Of a stretch of 64,000 nt of DNA, positions 24,449 to 32,974 are shown in pieces. Both the position numbers and the translations under genes were made by a program. Source of the stretch: Acidobacteriota bacterium. GTDB lineage: Bacteria > Acidobacteriota > Thermoanaerobaculia > Gp7-AA8. The stretch covers positions 56,460 through 120,459 of the forward strand of contig JAJXWV010000007.1 of NCBI GenBank assembly GCA_021781455.1, read 5' to 3'. Position 1 is the stretch's first letter; the number at the start of each line of letters is the position of its first letter. A model generated the notes under the pieces. It worked only from the letters and a program-made list of their open reading frames with translations, made no database searches and had not been told where the DNA came from.

Positions 24449-24768
24449 GAGGCGGCGGAGCTGCCGACACAATTTAGCGGCGGCCGTCAGGCCGACGTCC
24501 GATCGGCCCCCACCCAGCGTCCGAGCACGCGCAGCGCGCGACAGATCCTCGGTCTGTTTTCCCAGCCTTCTGTCGGGCACTTGGTGCCCTTGTACGCTGC
24601 TGCGATCGTCTGCTCCGGCGGCCTGACGGCCGCCGCTAAGTTCTTACGGCGGCTCCGCCGCCTCTGGAGCTCCTGACCTCGCGATTGGCGGGAATTCGCA
24701 ACCCAATATGGACAAGCGTGAATCCAGAACGCAGAACAACGCAGAACGCAGAATTCAGATTGAAGAAA
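24449..24768 (-). repeat. 330-bp multi-hairpin element, copy 2 (inverted)
   Basis: On the reverse strand it shows the same order as 18851-19189: TTTCTTCAATCTGAATTCTG, TTCTGCG heptamers, ATCGCGAGGTCAGGAGCTC, the GGCGGC stem block, GGGCAC-CAA-GTGCCC, ACAGA-CCGAGGA-TCTGT, a GCGC stem and the closing GCCGTCAGG block. Stems are conserved while loops differ from copy 1. It fills the 522-bp gap between the DUF4177 gene and gpmI. Confidence 0.8.
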
Positions 24769-24876
24769 ACGACGGACTGAACCCTGCGACACTTCGACTC
24801 CGGACGCCAGAGCGGATCTGATATCGTTCCCACCCCGCGCGGCCGGCCCTGATTCTTGCGGCGCGCCCCTTCAGAA

Positions 24877-26445
24877 ATGTCGAACGAACGCCCCTTCCTC
24901 ATTCTTATCGTCCTGGACGGCTTCGGCTGCCGGAAAGAGACCGAATGGAACGCGATCGCAGTCGCGGACAAGCCCCGCTTCAAGAAGCTTTTTCACGACG
25001 CCCCATGGACCACGCTCGAAGCGTCGGGGCTCGCCGTCGGCCTTCCGCCGGGACAGATGGGCAACTCCGAGGTCGGACACCTGAACATCGGCGCGGGACG
25101 CGTCGTCGATCAGGACATCGTCCGCATCAGCAAGGCCGTCGACCGGCGCGAGCTCGAGAAGAACCCGGTGCTGGTGAAGGCCGTCGAGCAGATCAAGCGC
25201 AGCGGCCGGGCCATCCACTTCGTGGGGCTGCTCTCCGACGGCGGCGTGCATTCGCTGCAGACGCACCTGTACGGGCTGGTCGAAGCAGCGAGCAAGCTCG
25301 GCGCGCCTCAGATTTATGTCAATGCGATTCTGGACGGCCGCGACACGCCCCCCAAGTCGGCCGATCGCTACCTGCGCGAGCTCGTGCAGTTCCTGGCCGA
25401 CAAGCCGAAGGCGCACCTGGCGACGGTCATCGGCCGCTACTTCACGATGGACCGGGACAAACGCTGGGAGCGCGTTCAGCGCGGCTGGGATCTCATGACC
25501 CTCGGCGTTGGCACCGAGACGAAGGACGCGGTCGCGACGGTCGAGCGCTTCTACGAGCAGAACGTCACCGACGAGTTCATGGAGCCGATCTCCGTGATCT
25601 CCGGCAGGGGATCGCACCGCGGTCGCATTGAAGACGGCGACGCGGTTTTCTTCTTCAACTTCCGCGCGGACCGCATGCGGCAGATCGTGACCGCGTTCAA
25701 GGACGATGACTTCGCCGGCTTCCAGCGAGCCGTCCGTCCGAAGGTCGACATCGTCACGATGAATCGCTATCGCGAAGACTGGACGCTCCCCGTCCTCTTT
25801 CCGCCGCCGGCCCTGAAGAACAATCTCGGCGAAGTCCTTTCCCGCGCCGGCCTCAGGCAGTTGCGCATCGCCGAGACCGAGAAATATGCGCACGTGACCT
25901 TCTTCTTCAACGGCGGCGCGGACGCGCAGTTCCCGGGAGAGGATCGCATCCTGGTGCCTTCGCCGAAGGTTGCCACGTACGACCTGAAGCCGGAGATGTC
26001 GGTCTTCGAGACGACGGCAAAAGTCGTCGAGCAGATCGAAGCTCGCAAGTACGACGTGATCATCATGAACATCGCCAATCCCGACATGGTCGGGCACTCG
26101 GGCGTGATGAAAGCGACCATCGAGGCCGTGCAAGACACCGATGTTGCGGTCGACCGGATCCTCACCGCGGTCGAGAAGGTCGGTGGCGTCGCCCTGATCA
26201 CCGCTGATCACGGCAATGCCGAGCTGATGTTCGACCCGGCCACCGGCCAGCCGCATACCGCTCACACGACGAACCCCGTGCCGCTGATCCTCTTCGATCT
26301 GAAGAAGCGCTTCGGCAAGCTGCGCGACGGCGGCGCCCTGGAGAACGTCGCCCCCACCATCCTCGACATCCTCGGCATCGAACAGCCGGCCGAGATGACG
26401 GCCGAGTCGCTGCTCGTGCCCGATCCGGCAACGGTCGCCTCGTGA
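24877..26445 (+). CDS. gpmI: 2,3-bisphosphoglycerate-independent phosphoglycerate mutase
   Basis: The protein has 522 residues. The catalytic serine lies in MGNSEVGHLNIGAGR. LIVLDGFG starts the phosphatase domain, NAILDGRDTPP and IGRYFTMDRDKRWER belong to the transferase domain, and ITADHGNAE and MVGHSG supply C-terminal Mn ligands. It interconverts 3- and 2-phosphoglycerate. The start at ATG 24877 (MSNERPFLILIVLDGFG) is preferred over the TTG seven codons earlier. The stop overlaps the GTG start of the next gene (GTGA), so the two are translationally coupled. Confidence 0.96.
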   Translation: MSNERPFLILIVLDGFGCRKETEWNAIAVADKPRFKKLFHDAPWTTLEASGLAVGLPPGQMGNSEVGHLNIGAGRVVDQDIVRISKAVDRRELEKNPVLVKAVEQIKRSGRAIHFVGLLSDGGVHSLQTHLYGLVEAASKLGAPQIYVNAILDGRDTPPKSADRYLRELVQFLADKPKAHLATVIGRYFTMDRDKRWERVQRGWDLMTLGVGTETKDAVATVERFYEQNVTDEFMEPISVISGRGSHRGRIEDGDAVFFFNFRADRMRQIVTAFKDDDFAGFQRAVRPKVDIVTMNRYREDWTLPVLFPPPALKNNLGEVLSRAGLRQLRIAETEKYAHVTFFFNGGADAQFPGEDRILVPSPKVATYDLKPEMSVFETTAKVVEQIEARKYDVIIMNIANPDMVGHSGVMKATIEAVQDTDVAVDRILTAVEKVGGVALITADHGNAELMFDPATGQPHTAHTTNPVPLILFDLKKRFGKLRDGGALENVAPTILDILGIEQPAEMTAESLLVPDPATVAS

Positions 26446-27068
26446 TCGATCAGCTGATCCTCGTGCGCCACGGCGAGACGGTCCACAACGTCGCCGGCAT
26501 CGCCCAGGGATGGAACGACAGCGCGCTCTCGCCCGCCGGGCAGGAGCAGGTGCGCCGGCTCGCCGAGCGTCTCCGCGCCGTCGAAGTCGACGTCATCTAC
26601 AGCTCGACGCTGCAGCGGGCGCTCGCGACCGCGCAGGCGATTTCGGCAGCGACGGGCGCGCCGATCCACACGCTCGACGAGTTGCGCGAGATGAACTACG
26701 GCGGATGGGAAGGGCGTTCATTCCTGGACGTGCGGACCCAGGACGCGGACGCGTATCACCGATGGATCGCCGATCCCGACGCGCCCTGTCCCGGGGGAGA
26801 GTCACACAACGATGTCCGCCGCCGGATGGCTCGCGCGTTCGAGATCATCCGCACTGCAGAGGGAACGAACAACGGGAAGAAGAGCGGTCGACGTATCGTC
26901 GTGGTGACGCACGGGACGGCGATCCGGGTGGCTGCGACCGCGCTGATGGAGCTTCCGGTCATGGCGTCGCGCCACTTCGCGCAGGACAACGCCTCGATGA
27001 ACGTTTTTCTGTGGCGCGGGGACCGCTTCGTCCTGAAAATCTGGAACGACACCACGCATTGCGGGTAG
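26442..27068 (+). CDS. Histidine phosphatase family protein (RHG phosphatase)
   Basis: The protein has 208 residues from GTG 26442. The RHG motif LILVRHGETVHN carries the phospho-accepting His. The second conserved His is in VVVTHGTAIR. WNDSALSPAGQEQVRRLAER is typical of the branch containing phosphoglycerate mutase-like and alpha-ribazole phosphatase-like enzymes. The 4-nt overlap with gpmI suggests a role near glycolysis, but the substrate is not determined by sequence. A CCAGGAG hairpin follows. Confidence 0.9.
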   Translation: MIDQLILVRHGETVHNVAGIAQGWNDSALSPAGQEQVRRLAERLRAVEVDVIYSSTLQRALATAQAISAATGAPIHTLDELREMNYGGWEGRSFLDVRTQDADAYHRWIADPDAPCPGGESHNDVRRRMARAFEIIRTAEGTNNGKKSGRRIVVVTHGTAIRVAATALMELPVMASRHFAQDNASMNVFLWRGDRFVLKIWNDTTHCG

Positions 27069-27173
27069 CTGTTGGCTGTTAGCTCTTGGCTCTTGGGGCG
27101 GTTTCGATCCCAGGAGCCAGGAGCCAGGAGCCAGGAGCCAGGAGCCGAGAGCCAAGAGCCAAGAGCCAGGAGA
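27067..27173. repeat. CCAGGAG heptamer hairpin that carries the argS ribosome-binding site
   Basis: The left arm is TTGGCTG/TTAGCTC/TTGGCTC units. The right arm is eight or more CCAGGAG/CCAAGAG/CCGAGAG units. The last unit CCAGGAG ends 7 nt before the GTG start of argS and matches a Shine-Dalgarno sequence. Pairing of the arms would sequester it. Confidence 0.88.
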
Positions 27174-27177
27174 CATC

Positions 27178-29181
27178 GTGATCCTCGAACAAATCACCGA
27201 AGAACTGACCGAAACGCTTCGCAGCCGCGTGCTGGCTCTTTTCGGCCATCCCGTCGACAAAGTCATCCTGCAGGCGCCGCCCCGGCTGTCCATGGGCGAT
27301 CTGGCCACGCCGCTCGCTCTCGAGCTGGCGAAGGTGCTCAAGCGCAAGCCGCGGGAGATCGCCGAGGCGATCGCCAACGGGATCGCCATGCCGCAGCTCG
27401 TGGCGTCCGTTTCAGTCGAGGGCGCCGGCTATCTCAATTTCCGCCTCGATCGGGGCGGATTCACGGCCGCGCACATCCGCACGGTCATGGAGCCGCCTCC
27501 GCCGGCGGGCGAGCGTGTCATCGTCGAGCACACGAATATCAACCCGAACAAGGCCGCTCATATCGGACATCTGCGCAACGCCATCCTCGGGGACGCGTTG
27601 GTGCGCTGCCTGAAGTGGCTCGGCTACCGGGTCGAGACGCAGAACTACATCGACGACACCGGCGTGCAGGTCGCTGACGTCGTGGTCGGATTCGAGCACC
27701 TCGAGTCGAAGACGGCCGCCGACGTTCAGAAGATGATCGACGACCCGGGCACGAAGTTCGACTACACCTGCTGGGACATCTACTCGCGGATGACGAGCTT
27801 CTACGCCGAGAATCCGGAGTCGCAGCAGTGGCGGCGCGACACCCTTCACCGCATCGAGCAGCACGAGGGCGAGACAGCGAAGCTGGCCGCCATCGTGGCC
27901 CAGGCCATTGTGCGCCGGCACATCGCCACGATGCTGCGCCTCGGCATCGAGTACGACCTGCTGCCGAAGGAGAGCGACATCATCCGCCTTCATTTCTGGG
28001 ATCGCGCCTTCGAGCTGCTGAAGAAATCGGGCGCCGTCATCTACGAGACAGAGGGCAAGCACAAGGGTTGCTGGGTCATGAAGCTCGAAGGCACCGACGA
28101 GTTCGCCGGCATGGACGAGCCCGACAAGATCCTGGTGCGCTCGAACGGCACGGTCACCTACACCGGCAAGGACATCGCCTACCAGCTCTGGAAGTTCGGG
28201 TTGCTGGACCGCACGTTCGAGTTCCGGAAGTTCTACGCGTACCCCGACGGCCATCCGCTCTGGGAGACCACGAGCAGCAGCGACGGATCGCCGGACGCGC
28301 CCCGCTTCGGGGGCGCGAAGCGGGTCTTCAACGTGATCGACACGCGCCAGTCGTATCTGCAGAAGGTCGTGACGGAAGGGCTGCGGCTGCTCGGATACAG
28401 GAAAGAGGCGGACAACTCGGTCCACTTCTCGTACGAGATGGTGGCTCTGACTCCGGCCACGGCCAGGGCGCTGGGAATGGAGATCTCCGACGAGGACGCC
28501 TCGCGCGCCTATGTGGAGATGTCGGGTCGCAAGGGCTTCGGCGTGAAGGCCGACGACCTCATGGACGAGCTGGAGAAGAAGGCCACCGAGGCCGTGCGGC
28601 AGGGAGGCGATCGGGAGACGCCTGAAGGTGCTGCCCGGGCCGCCATCGCCAGAACCGTTCCCGAGGAGGAGACGGCGGAGTTAGGCCGGCAGATCGCGGT
28701 GGCTGCCCTGCGCTATTTCATGCTCAAGTACGGCCGGAACAAGGTCATCGCCTTCGATTTCAACGAGGCGCTGACTTTCGAAGGAGACTCCGGGCCGTAC
28801 CTGCAGTACTCGACCGTGCGGGTCAACAACATCTTCAACAAGATGCGCGAGCGGGAGGTCGATCCGATGATCGACGACCAGTCGCTGGACCGGCTCACGC
28901 TCACGGAGAACATCACCGACGAGATGTGGGAGCTGGTGCGGCTGAGTGCCGACCTGCCCTCGCAGGTGCGGCGGGCGGTCGACTCGCTCGAGCTCTCGGT
29001 GCTCACGCACGCGCTGCTCGACATCGCGCAGAAGTTCAATTCCTTCTACCACAAGTACCCGATCCTCAATGAGAAGAACGACGACGAGCGCCAGCGCCGC
29101 GCCGCGTGTGCGGAAGTCTTCCGGCGGACCATGGTGGCCGCACTCGATCTGTTAGGCGTGCCGGTGCCGGCCAGGATGTAA
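27178..29181 (+). CDS. argS: Arginine--tRNA ligase
   Basis: The protein has 667 residues. It charges tRNA-Arg with arginine. The N-terminal additional domain includes LSMGDLATPLALELAK. The class I signature HIGH is at residues 128-131 in NPNKAAHIGHLRNA. The KMSKS-equivalent is MSGRKGFGVKADDL at about 443. The DALR anticodon-binding C-terminus ends LDLLGVPVPARM. The GTG start follows AGGAG contributed by the last unit of the heptamer repeat. The gene appears monocistronic. Confidence 0.95.
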   Translation: MILEQITEELTETLRSRVLALFGHPVDKVILQAPPRLSMGDLATPLALELAKVLKRKPREIAEAIANGIAMPQLVASVSVEGAGYLNFRLDRGGFTAAHIRTVMEPPPPAGERVIVEHTNINPNKAAHIGHLRNAILGDALVRCLKWLGYRVETQNYIDDTGVQVADVVVGFEHLESKTAADVQKMIDDPGTKFDYTCWDIYSRMTSFYAENPESQQWRRDTLHRIEQHEGETAKLAAIVAQAIVRRHIATMLRLGIEYDLLPKESDIIRLHFWDRAFELLKKSGAVIYETEGKHKGCWVMKLEGTDEFAGMDEPDKILVRSNGTVTYTGKDIAYQLWKFGLLDRTFEFRKFYAYPDGHPLWETTSSSDGSPDAPRFGGAKRVFNVIDTRQSYLQKVVTEGLRLLGYRKEADNSVHFSYEMVALTPATARALGMEISDEDASRAYVEMSGRKGFGVKADDLMDELEKKATEAVRQGGDRETPEGAARAAIARTVPEEETAELGRQIAVAALRYFMLKYGRNKVIAFDFNEALTFEGDSGPYLQYSTVRVNNIFNKMREREVDPMIDDQSLDRLTLTENITDEMWELVRLSADLPSQVRRAVDSLELSVLTHALLDIAQKFNSFYHKYPILNEKNDDERQRRAACAEVFRRTMVAALDLLGVPVPARM

Positions 29182-29197
29182 GGCGGGCGTGCGCTGC

Positions 29198-29593
29198 CTA
29201 CGAGATCAGCTCGATCTTCGCGTGGTGACCAGGCGAACGAGCCAGCCGGTGATCCGCAGTCAGGAGTGGTGCATCGAGCAATTCCGCCAGTGCCACGTAA
29301 GCGGCGTCATAGGCGGTCAGATTCGCACGCAGTTCCCAAACTCGTCCGAGAAGCAGTTCGTGAGAAAAGCGGTCGATGCCCAGATCGCGGTAGTCGCTCA
29401 ACGCTTCGGTGGCCCGATCGAGCGAGAGATCGCGATCGCGAACGAAGCGCCGGAGCACCTGCAGAACCTCGAGATCAATCAACTCCGGTGCGTGGAGCGT
29501 CTGGCCGGCAGCCAGGAGGCGAGCGCGAAGGCGGGTCGCGGCTCGACCGTTCAGGAGGAGCTCGAGGACGGCCGAGGCGTCGACGACGATCAC
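29198..29593 (-). CDS. vapC: PIN-domain ribonuclease toxin, VapC type
   Basis: The protein has 131 residues. Acidic metal ligands are in VVDASAVLELLL (Asp5), APELIDLEVLQVLRR (Glu), AYDAAYVALAEL and LLTADHRLA, the order of a PIN domain. VapC toxins cleave tRNA or rRNA. The GTG start overlaps the antitoxin stop (GTGA), as expected for a coupled toxin-antitoxin pair. There are no signs of decay. Confidence 0.88.
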   Translation of the reverse strand: MIVVDASAVLELLLNGRAATRLRARLLAAGQTLHAPELIDLEVLQVLRRFVRDRDLSLDRATEALSDYRDLGIDRFSHELLLGRVWELRANLTAYDAAYVALAELLDAPLLTADHRLARSPGHHAKIELIS

Positions 29594-29829
29594 CTCCGCT
29601 CGCGTTCTTCGCGAACTGCGCGGGCGGGCGACACGGACGGCTCGACCGGACGGCGCCCTTCCAGGCGCCGGAGCAGTTCTTCCCGGCTGGGCCGTTCCGC
29701 TGCTTTGCGGATTTCCCGGATCAGATAATCGGAGAGGGACAGTCCTTCAAGAGCGGCGCGGGACTTCAGCAGCCGATGAAGCTCGTCGGGTACGTTGCGG
29801 AGCTGAATCATCTTTGACATCGGCTGCAC
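29590..29829 (-). CDS. vapB: Ribbon-helix-helix antitoxin, VapB/FitA-like
   Basis: The protein has 79 residues (or 76 from MSKMIQLRNVP at 29820). The ribbon strand MIQLRNVPDELHRLLKSRAALEGLSLSDYLIREI (positions about 7-40) is FitA-like RHH sequence. The C-terminal tail is rich in Arg/Glu and would bind the toxin. Such antitoxins bind the operon promoter as a dimer and neutralise VapC. A CTGAGTN hairpin lies just upstream at 29861-29977. Confidence 0.85.
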   Translation of the reverse strand: MQPMSKMIQLRNVPDELHRLLKSRAALEGLSLSDYLIREIRKAAERPSREELLRRLEGRRPVEPSVSPARAVREERERR

Positions 29830-29860
29830 ATTTTAACATGTGACACACATGCAACCTCCT

Positions 29861-29977
29861 GAAGTGCTGAGTACTGAGTACTGAGTGCTGAGTACTGAGT
29901 GTTCGCGAATTCAGCACTCAGCACTCAGTACTCAGCACTCAGTACTCAGCACTCAGTACTCAGTACTCGGCACTCGC
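29861..29977. repeat. CTGAGTN heptamer hairpin upstream of vapBC
   Basis: Five left units and nine or so right units of CTGAGTA/CTGAGTG and their inverse surround a short GTTCGCGAATTC loop that is itself palindromic. It occupies the divergent region between the toxin-antitoxin pair and a small membrane protein. Confidence 0.92.
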
Positions 29978-30035
29978 CGTGAAGGCCGGCTGCTACAATG
30001 AACTACAGGCAGTCTCGTCCGGACGGTTGGTGCAG

Positions 30036-30206
30036 ATGCTCAAATTCGATCTTCGTGATTACGCGCTGCGCGCGCTGATTCTGGTAGCGGGCGGCGTCGC
30101 CGCGTTGCTGCTGGCTCTCAAAGGGCAGGGACAGGCCCTGCCGGCTCTGGCCGTCGGCGGCACACTCGGGGCCTTCGCGATGCGGTCCGGAGCGAGCGAG
30201 GAGTAA
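30036..30206 (+). CDS. Small membrane protein, unknown
   Basis: The protein has 56 residues (MLKFDLRDYALRALILVAGG...), with one clear transmembrane helix and a possible second (ALPALAVGGTLGAFAM). Starting at GTG 29979 would add 19 residues partly encoded at the repeat edge. No family is recognised. Whether it is expressed is uncertain. Confidence 0.45.
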   Translation: MLKFDLRDYALRALILVAGGVAALLLALKGQGQALPALAVGGTLGAFAMRSGASEE

Positions 30207-30229
30207 AGGCGGGGAGGAGGCAGGCGTCT

Positions 30230-30463
30230 TTACGACGCCTGCTCGTGCTCACGATCACCGTCCACGCGGTGAACGTTTTCGGCCTGGAGGCCCTTCGGGC
30301 CCTGCTTCACGTCAAACTCGACCTTCTCGCCCTCGTTCAGCGTCCGGTAGCCGGAAGCCTGGATGGCGGTGTGGTGGACGAACACGTCCTCGCCGGTCTC
30401 GCGTTTGATGAAGCCGTACCCTTTGTCGTTGTTGAACCACTTCACAGTACCAATTTCGGGCAT
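30230..30463 (-). CDS. Cold-shock domain protein
   Basis: The protein has 77 residues and a single OB-fold. [16 protein letters not shown] contains RNP1 (KGYGFI), and VFVHHTAI contains RNP2. [20 protein letters not shown] completes the barrel. It binds single-stranded RNA or DNA and acts as an RNA chaperone. It has a normal size plus a short charged tail. It is monocistronic, with GGAGGTGG upstream of the ATG. Confidence 0.95.
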   Translation of the reverse strand: MPEIGTVKWFNNDKGYGFIKRETGEDVFVHHTAIQASGYRTLNEGEKVEFDVKQGPKGLQAENVHRVDGDREHEQAS

Positions 30464-30561
30464 TCCCCACCTCCGGCCGCTCTTACGAATGCGGCCGTCA
30501 ATTCCGCCCAGGGCTTCTGGGCTCTCGACGCTTTGTGCAATGTTTACGCCGTATAACTGTC

Positions 30562-31425
30562 TTACCAGATCAGCGCGCGATTCATTCCGATCTTCTGAAA
30601 ACCGAGGGTTTCATACAAGGAGATGGCGGGGGCATTGAAATCGTTTACAAAGAGGGTGACGGCCTTCCCTTTCCGAAAGAGGTGGCCGCAGACCTCGCGC
30701 AGAAGAGAGCGCGAGTAACCGTGGCGGCGTGCAAGCGGGCTGGTCCAGACGCCCATCAGCTGGACGGCGTCGTCGCTCACTGCCGAGAACTCACATTTGG
30801 AAACGATGCGTCCGTTGGCGATCCGAACGACGGCTCGCTGCTTCTCGATGAGCTCGCGGATTCGCTCGCGATAGCCGACCGCATCCCGTTGGAGAGGATC
30901 GATCCCCACCTCCTCCTTGTGCATCGCCGCGCAGGCGGGGACGAGCTGGTCGAGGTCGCGCGGGGTGGCGAACCGGGACTCGCTCAGGTCGGGAAATCCG
31001 AGTTGTCGCCGGATCGCGTAGATCGGCTGGTTCATACGGACCACCGTCGGCGGATCGACGCGCAGCCGCAGATGGCCCCACAACATCTCCACCAGGTCAG
31101 CGGGCGAGATGATGGCCCGCACGGGCAACATGCGGGTGAGGATGCGCTCGGCGACGAGGGCCACGGCGGTTTCGGTGACGTGCTTCTCGATGGTCGTGTC
31201 GCCGGCGACCACGATATTCGTCGCCAGCGAGGCCAGCAGGACCATCTCCCGATTGTGCCGCACCGCAAACATCTGCGTGGCCGCCGCGCTCTTTTCTTCG
31301 ATGAGGCGAGAGAGCAGATAGATGTTGATCAGCGGATCGCGGCGCAGAAAGCCCATAGCCGCCGCCGTATCCTCATCGCTCAGCGGACGGATTGACCAGC
31401 GGCCCTCGGCCGGAAGAGTAGCCAT
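30562..31425 (-). CDS. GNAT N-acetyltransferase with N-terminal DUF4081-like domain
   Basis: The protein has 287 residues from ATG 31425. The N-terminal half ([18 protein letters not shown], then the [13 protein letters not shown] region) fits the DUF4081-type domain. The C-terminal half is a GNAT fold with the acetyl-CoA loop region [20 protein letters not shown] and [22 protein letters not shown]. The acceptor is unknown. Upstream in-frame codons belong to the CTGAGTC repeat and are not taken as coding. Confidence 0.82.
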   Translation of the reverse strand: MATLPAEGRWSIRPLSDEDTAAAMGFLRRDPLINIYLLSRLIEEKSAAATQMFAVRHNREMVLLASLATNIVVAGDTTIEKHVTETAVALVAERILTRMLPVRAIISPADLVEMLWGHLRLRVDPPTVVRMNQPIYAIRRQLGFPDLSESRFATPRDLDQLVPACAAMHKEEVGIDPLQRDAVGYRERIRELIEKQRAVVRIANGRIVSKCEFSAVSDDAVQLMGVWTSPLARRHGYSRSLLREVCGHLFRKGKAVTLFVNDFNAPAISLYETLGFQKIGMNRALIW

Positions 31426-31437
31426 GGCTTGTTGAAG

Positions 31438-31518
31438 TCCTGAGTCCTGAGTGCTGAGTCCTGAGTATCGCTGACACGGCGAAACTATTCGGGACTCAGG
31501 ACGCAGCACTCAGGACTG
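31438..31518. repeat. CTGAGTC heptamer hairpin
   Basis: Four left units and four right units (one CGCAGCACT variant) flank about 30 nt. It begins 12 nt upstream of the GNAT start codon, leaving no room for a ribosome-binding site outside the repeat. Confidence 0.85.
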
Positions 31519-31604
31519 CTCAGAGCTGCGAATGGCCTGAATATGCTACGGCATCGATAAATTTGTGCCAAAGCGGCCGGCTTGACCACTCGATCCACTT
31601 CACG

Positions 31605-31935
31605 TCAGTGCCCCCACAGCAGCTCGGCGGTCGCAGGCCAGTGATCGGATGGCCCGATCGGCACGGCGCGCGCCCGGCGGACTGTCCAACCCCAGTCCGC
31701 GAAGATGTAGTCGATGCGTTTTCGAAGCGTCGGATGCGTGATGCCGATGTTCAATCCACAGATCTGCGTCGCGTTCGAGCGGATGAAGCGCTGGACTTCG
31801 GGCGCATCCTGCCCGTTGTTGAAGTCCCCGGTCAGGACATACGGATAGCGGCTGGAGCGCACGTGGCGGGCGACGCAGTCGAGTTGTTCCTGGCGGCTCT
31901 TCGCATTCAGCTTTCCCCAGGTCGTGAGGATTCAC
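31605..31935 (-). pseudogene. C-terminal remnant of an endonuclease/exonuclease/phosphatase-fold protein
   Basis: The frame reads TWGKLNAKSRQEQLDCVARH, then YPYVLTGDFNNGQ, RIDYIFADWG and GPSDHWPATAELLWGH. GDFN, IDYIF and SDHWP are the last three catalytic blocks of the EEP fold. The N-terminal half with the Glu and first His is missing, and a TGA interrupts the frame just upstream. I read it as a decayed fragment. A short active protein from an internal GTG at about 31862 is unlikely. Confidence 0.7.
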
Positions 31936-32000
31936 GATCGGTTTGTCCTCCGCCATGCCGTGCTGAGCAGGAGCGAGAACGGTGCCGGATTTGTTACGCC

Positions 32001-32167
32001 GTCACTCTGCGCCGGCGGCGCCGCGGGGAAGGGTGGTTGTGTGGAGCGGCGGAGCGCGGCGAAGAGTCTCAAACCTGCAAATCGTCCCGGGAAGAGACTC
32101 TTCGCCGCGCTCCACCGCTCCCGTCCGACCACCGCCCCCGCGGTTGCGCCGGCTCAGAGTGACGGGG
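32001..32167. repeat. Long palindrome, copy 3 (complete)
   Basis: It runs from GTCACTCTGCGCCGGCGGC to GCCGGCTCAGAGTGACGGGG. Inner arms are GGAGCGCGGCGAAGAGTCTC and its inverse, around a CAAACCTGCAAATCGTCCCG loop. The length equals copy 1 (167 bp). Compared with copies 1 and 2 the loop is inverted. Confidence 0.9.
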
Positions 32168-32212
32168 ACTGCGGTTGCGCGCGGCTCAGGATGACCGGGG
32201 TTGGCGTTTGCT

Positions 32213-32917
32213 CTACATCGCCGCGAGCACCGTCACGTGGTCGTGCTGCCACAGTGCCGAGGCGGGAAAGAAATCGTCGACAACCGCGCTGCGCAACCGC
32301 TCCACTGCGGCGCGTTTGCTCTCGCCGCTGGCCAGAAGAACAATGCGGCGCGACGACAGGATCGTGGCGATCCCGATGGTGATGGCCCGCGTGGGCACGC
32401 GACTGTCGGCGAACAGGTCCGCGTTCGCATGGCGCGTCGACTCGGTCAGCTCCACCACCCGCGTTCTCGACGTGAACGGAGTTCCCGGCTCGTTGAAGCC
32501 GATGTGCCCGTTGCGGCCCAGGCCGAGAAACGTCAGTCCCAGCCCGCCGGCATTGCGGATGGCGGCTTCGTAACGCGCGCACTCCGCGTCGAGGTCGGCC
32601 GCCTTCCCGTTCGGGATGTGGGCGTTGGCAGGCCGCAGGTCGACGTGCGAGAAGAAGTGCTCGCGCATGTACGCGGCATAGCTGCCGGGATGATCGGCTC
32701 CGATCCCGACGTACTCATCGAGGTTGAAGGTCTGCACGTCGCGAAAGCAGCGGTACTCTCGTGAGCACTCCGACACGACGCGCTGGTACATGCCGATCGG
32801 TGTACGACCCGTGGGCAATCCGAGAACGGCGAGAGGATTCTCGGAAATCTCCTGGAGGAGAATTTCGGCGGCCCTGGTGGAAAGCGAGGCGTAGTCGGAA
32901 AACGATTCCCACTTCAT
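32213..32917 (-). CDS. nagB: Glucosamine-6-phosphate deaminase
   Basis: The protein has 234 residues. It converts glucosamine-6-phosphate to fructose-6-phosphate and ammonia. The phosphate-binding loop is LGLPTGRTPIGMY. The catalytic Asp is in FNLDEYVGI, and the His/Glu region is LGRNGHIGFNEPG. It is slightly short compared with the E. coli enzyme but includes all catalytic blocks. It is the last gene of the murQ-anmK-nagA-nagB cluster, 55 bp after nagA across a CGCAATC tandem repeat. Confidence 0.93.
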   Translation of the reverse strand: MKWESFSDYASLSTRAAEILLQEISENPLAVLGLPTGRTPIGMYQRVVSECSREYRCFRDVQTFNLDEYVGIGADHPGSYAAYMREHFFSHVDLRPANAHIPNGKAADLDAECARYEAAIRNAGGLGLTFLGLGRNGHIGFNEPGTPFTSRTRVVELTESTRHANADLFADSRVPTRAITIGIATILSSRRIVLLASGESKRAAVERLRSAVVDDFFPASALWQHDHVTVLAAM

Positions 32918-32942
32918 CGCGTTGCACCGGCCTCGCTCGGCC

Positions 32943-32974
32943 CATTCGCAATCCGCAATCCGCAGTTCGCAATC
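32943..32974. repeat. CGCAATC heptamer tandem (single arm)
   Basis: Four CGCAATC/CGCAGTT units lie between nagA and nagB, and the nagA stop is at the edge. No inverted arm is present, so it may be a half element. Confidence 0.7.

Noticed and set aside
24160..24776. Idea that the 330-bp elements are insertion sequences
   Set aside because: No transposase ORF is present. Ends show heptamer arms but no clear target duplication in either copy.
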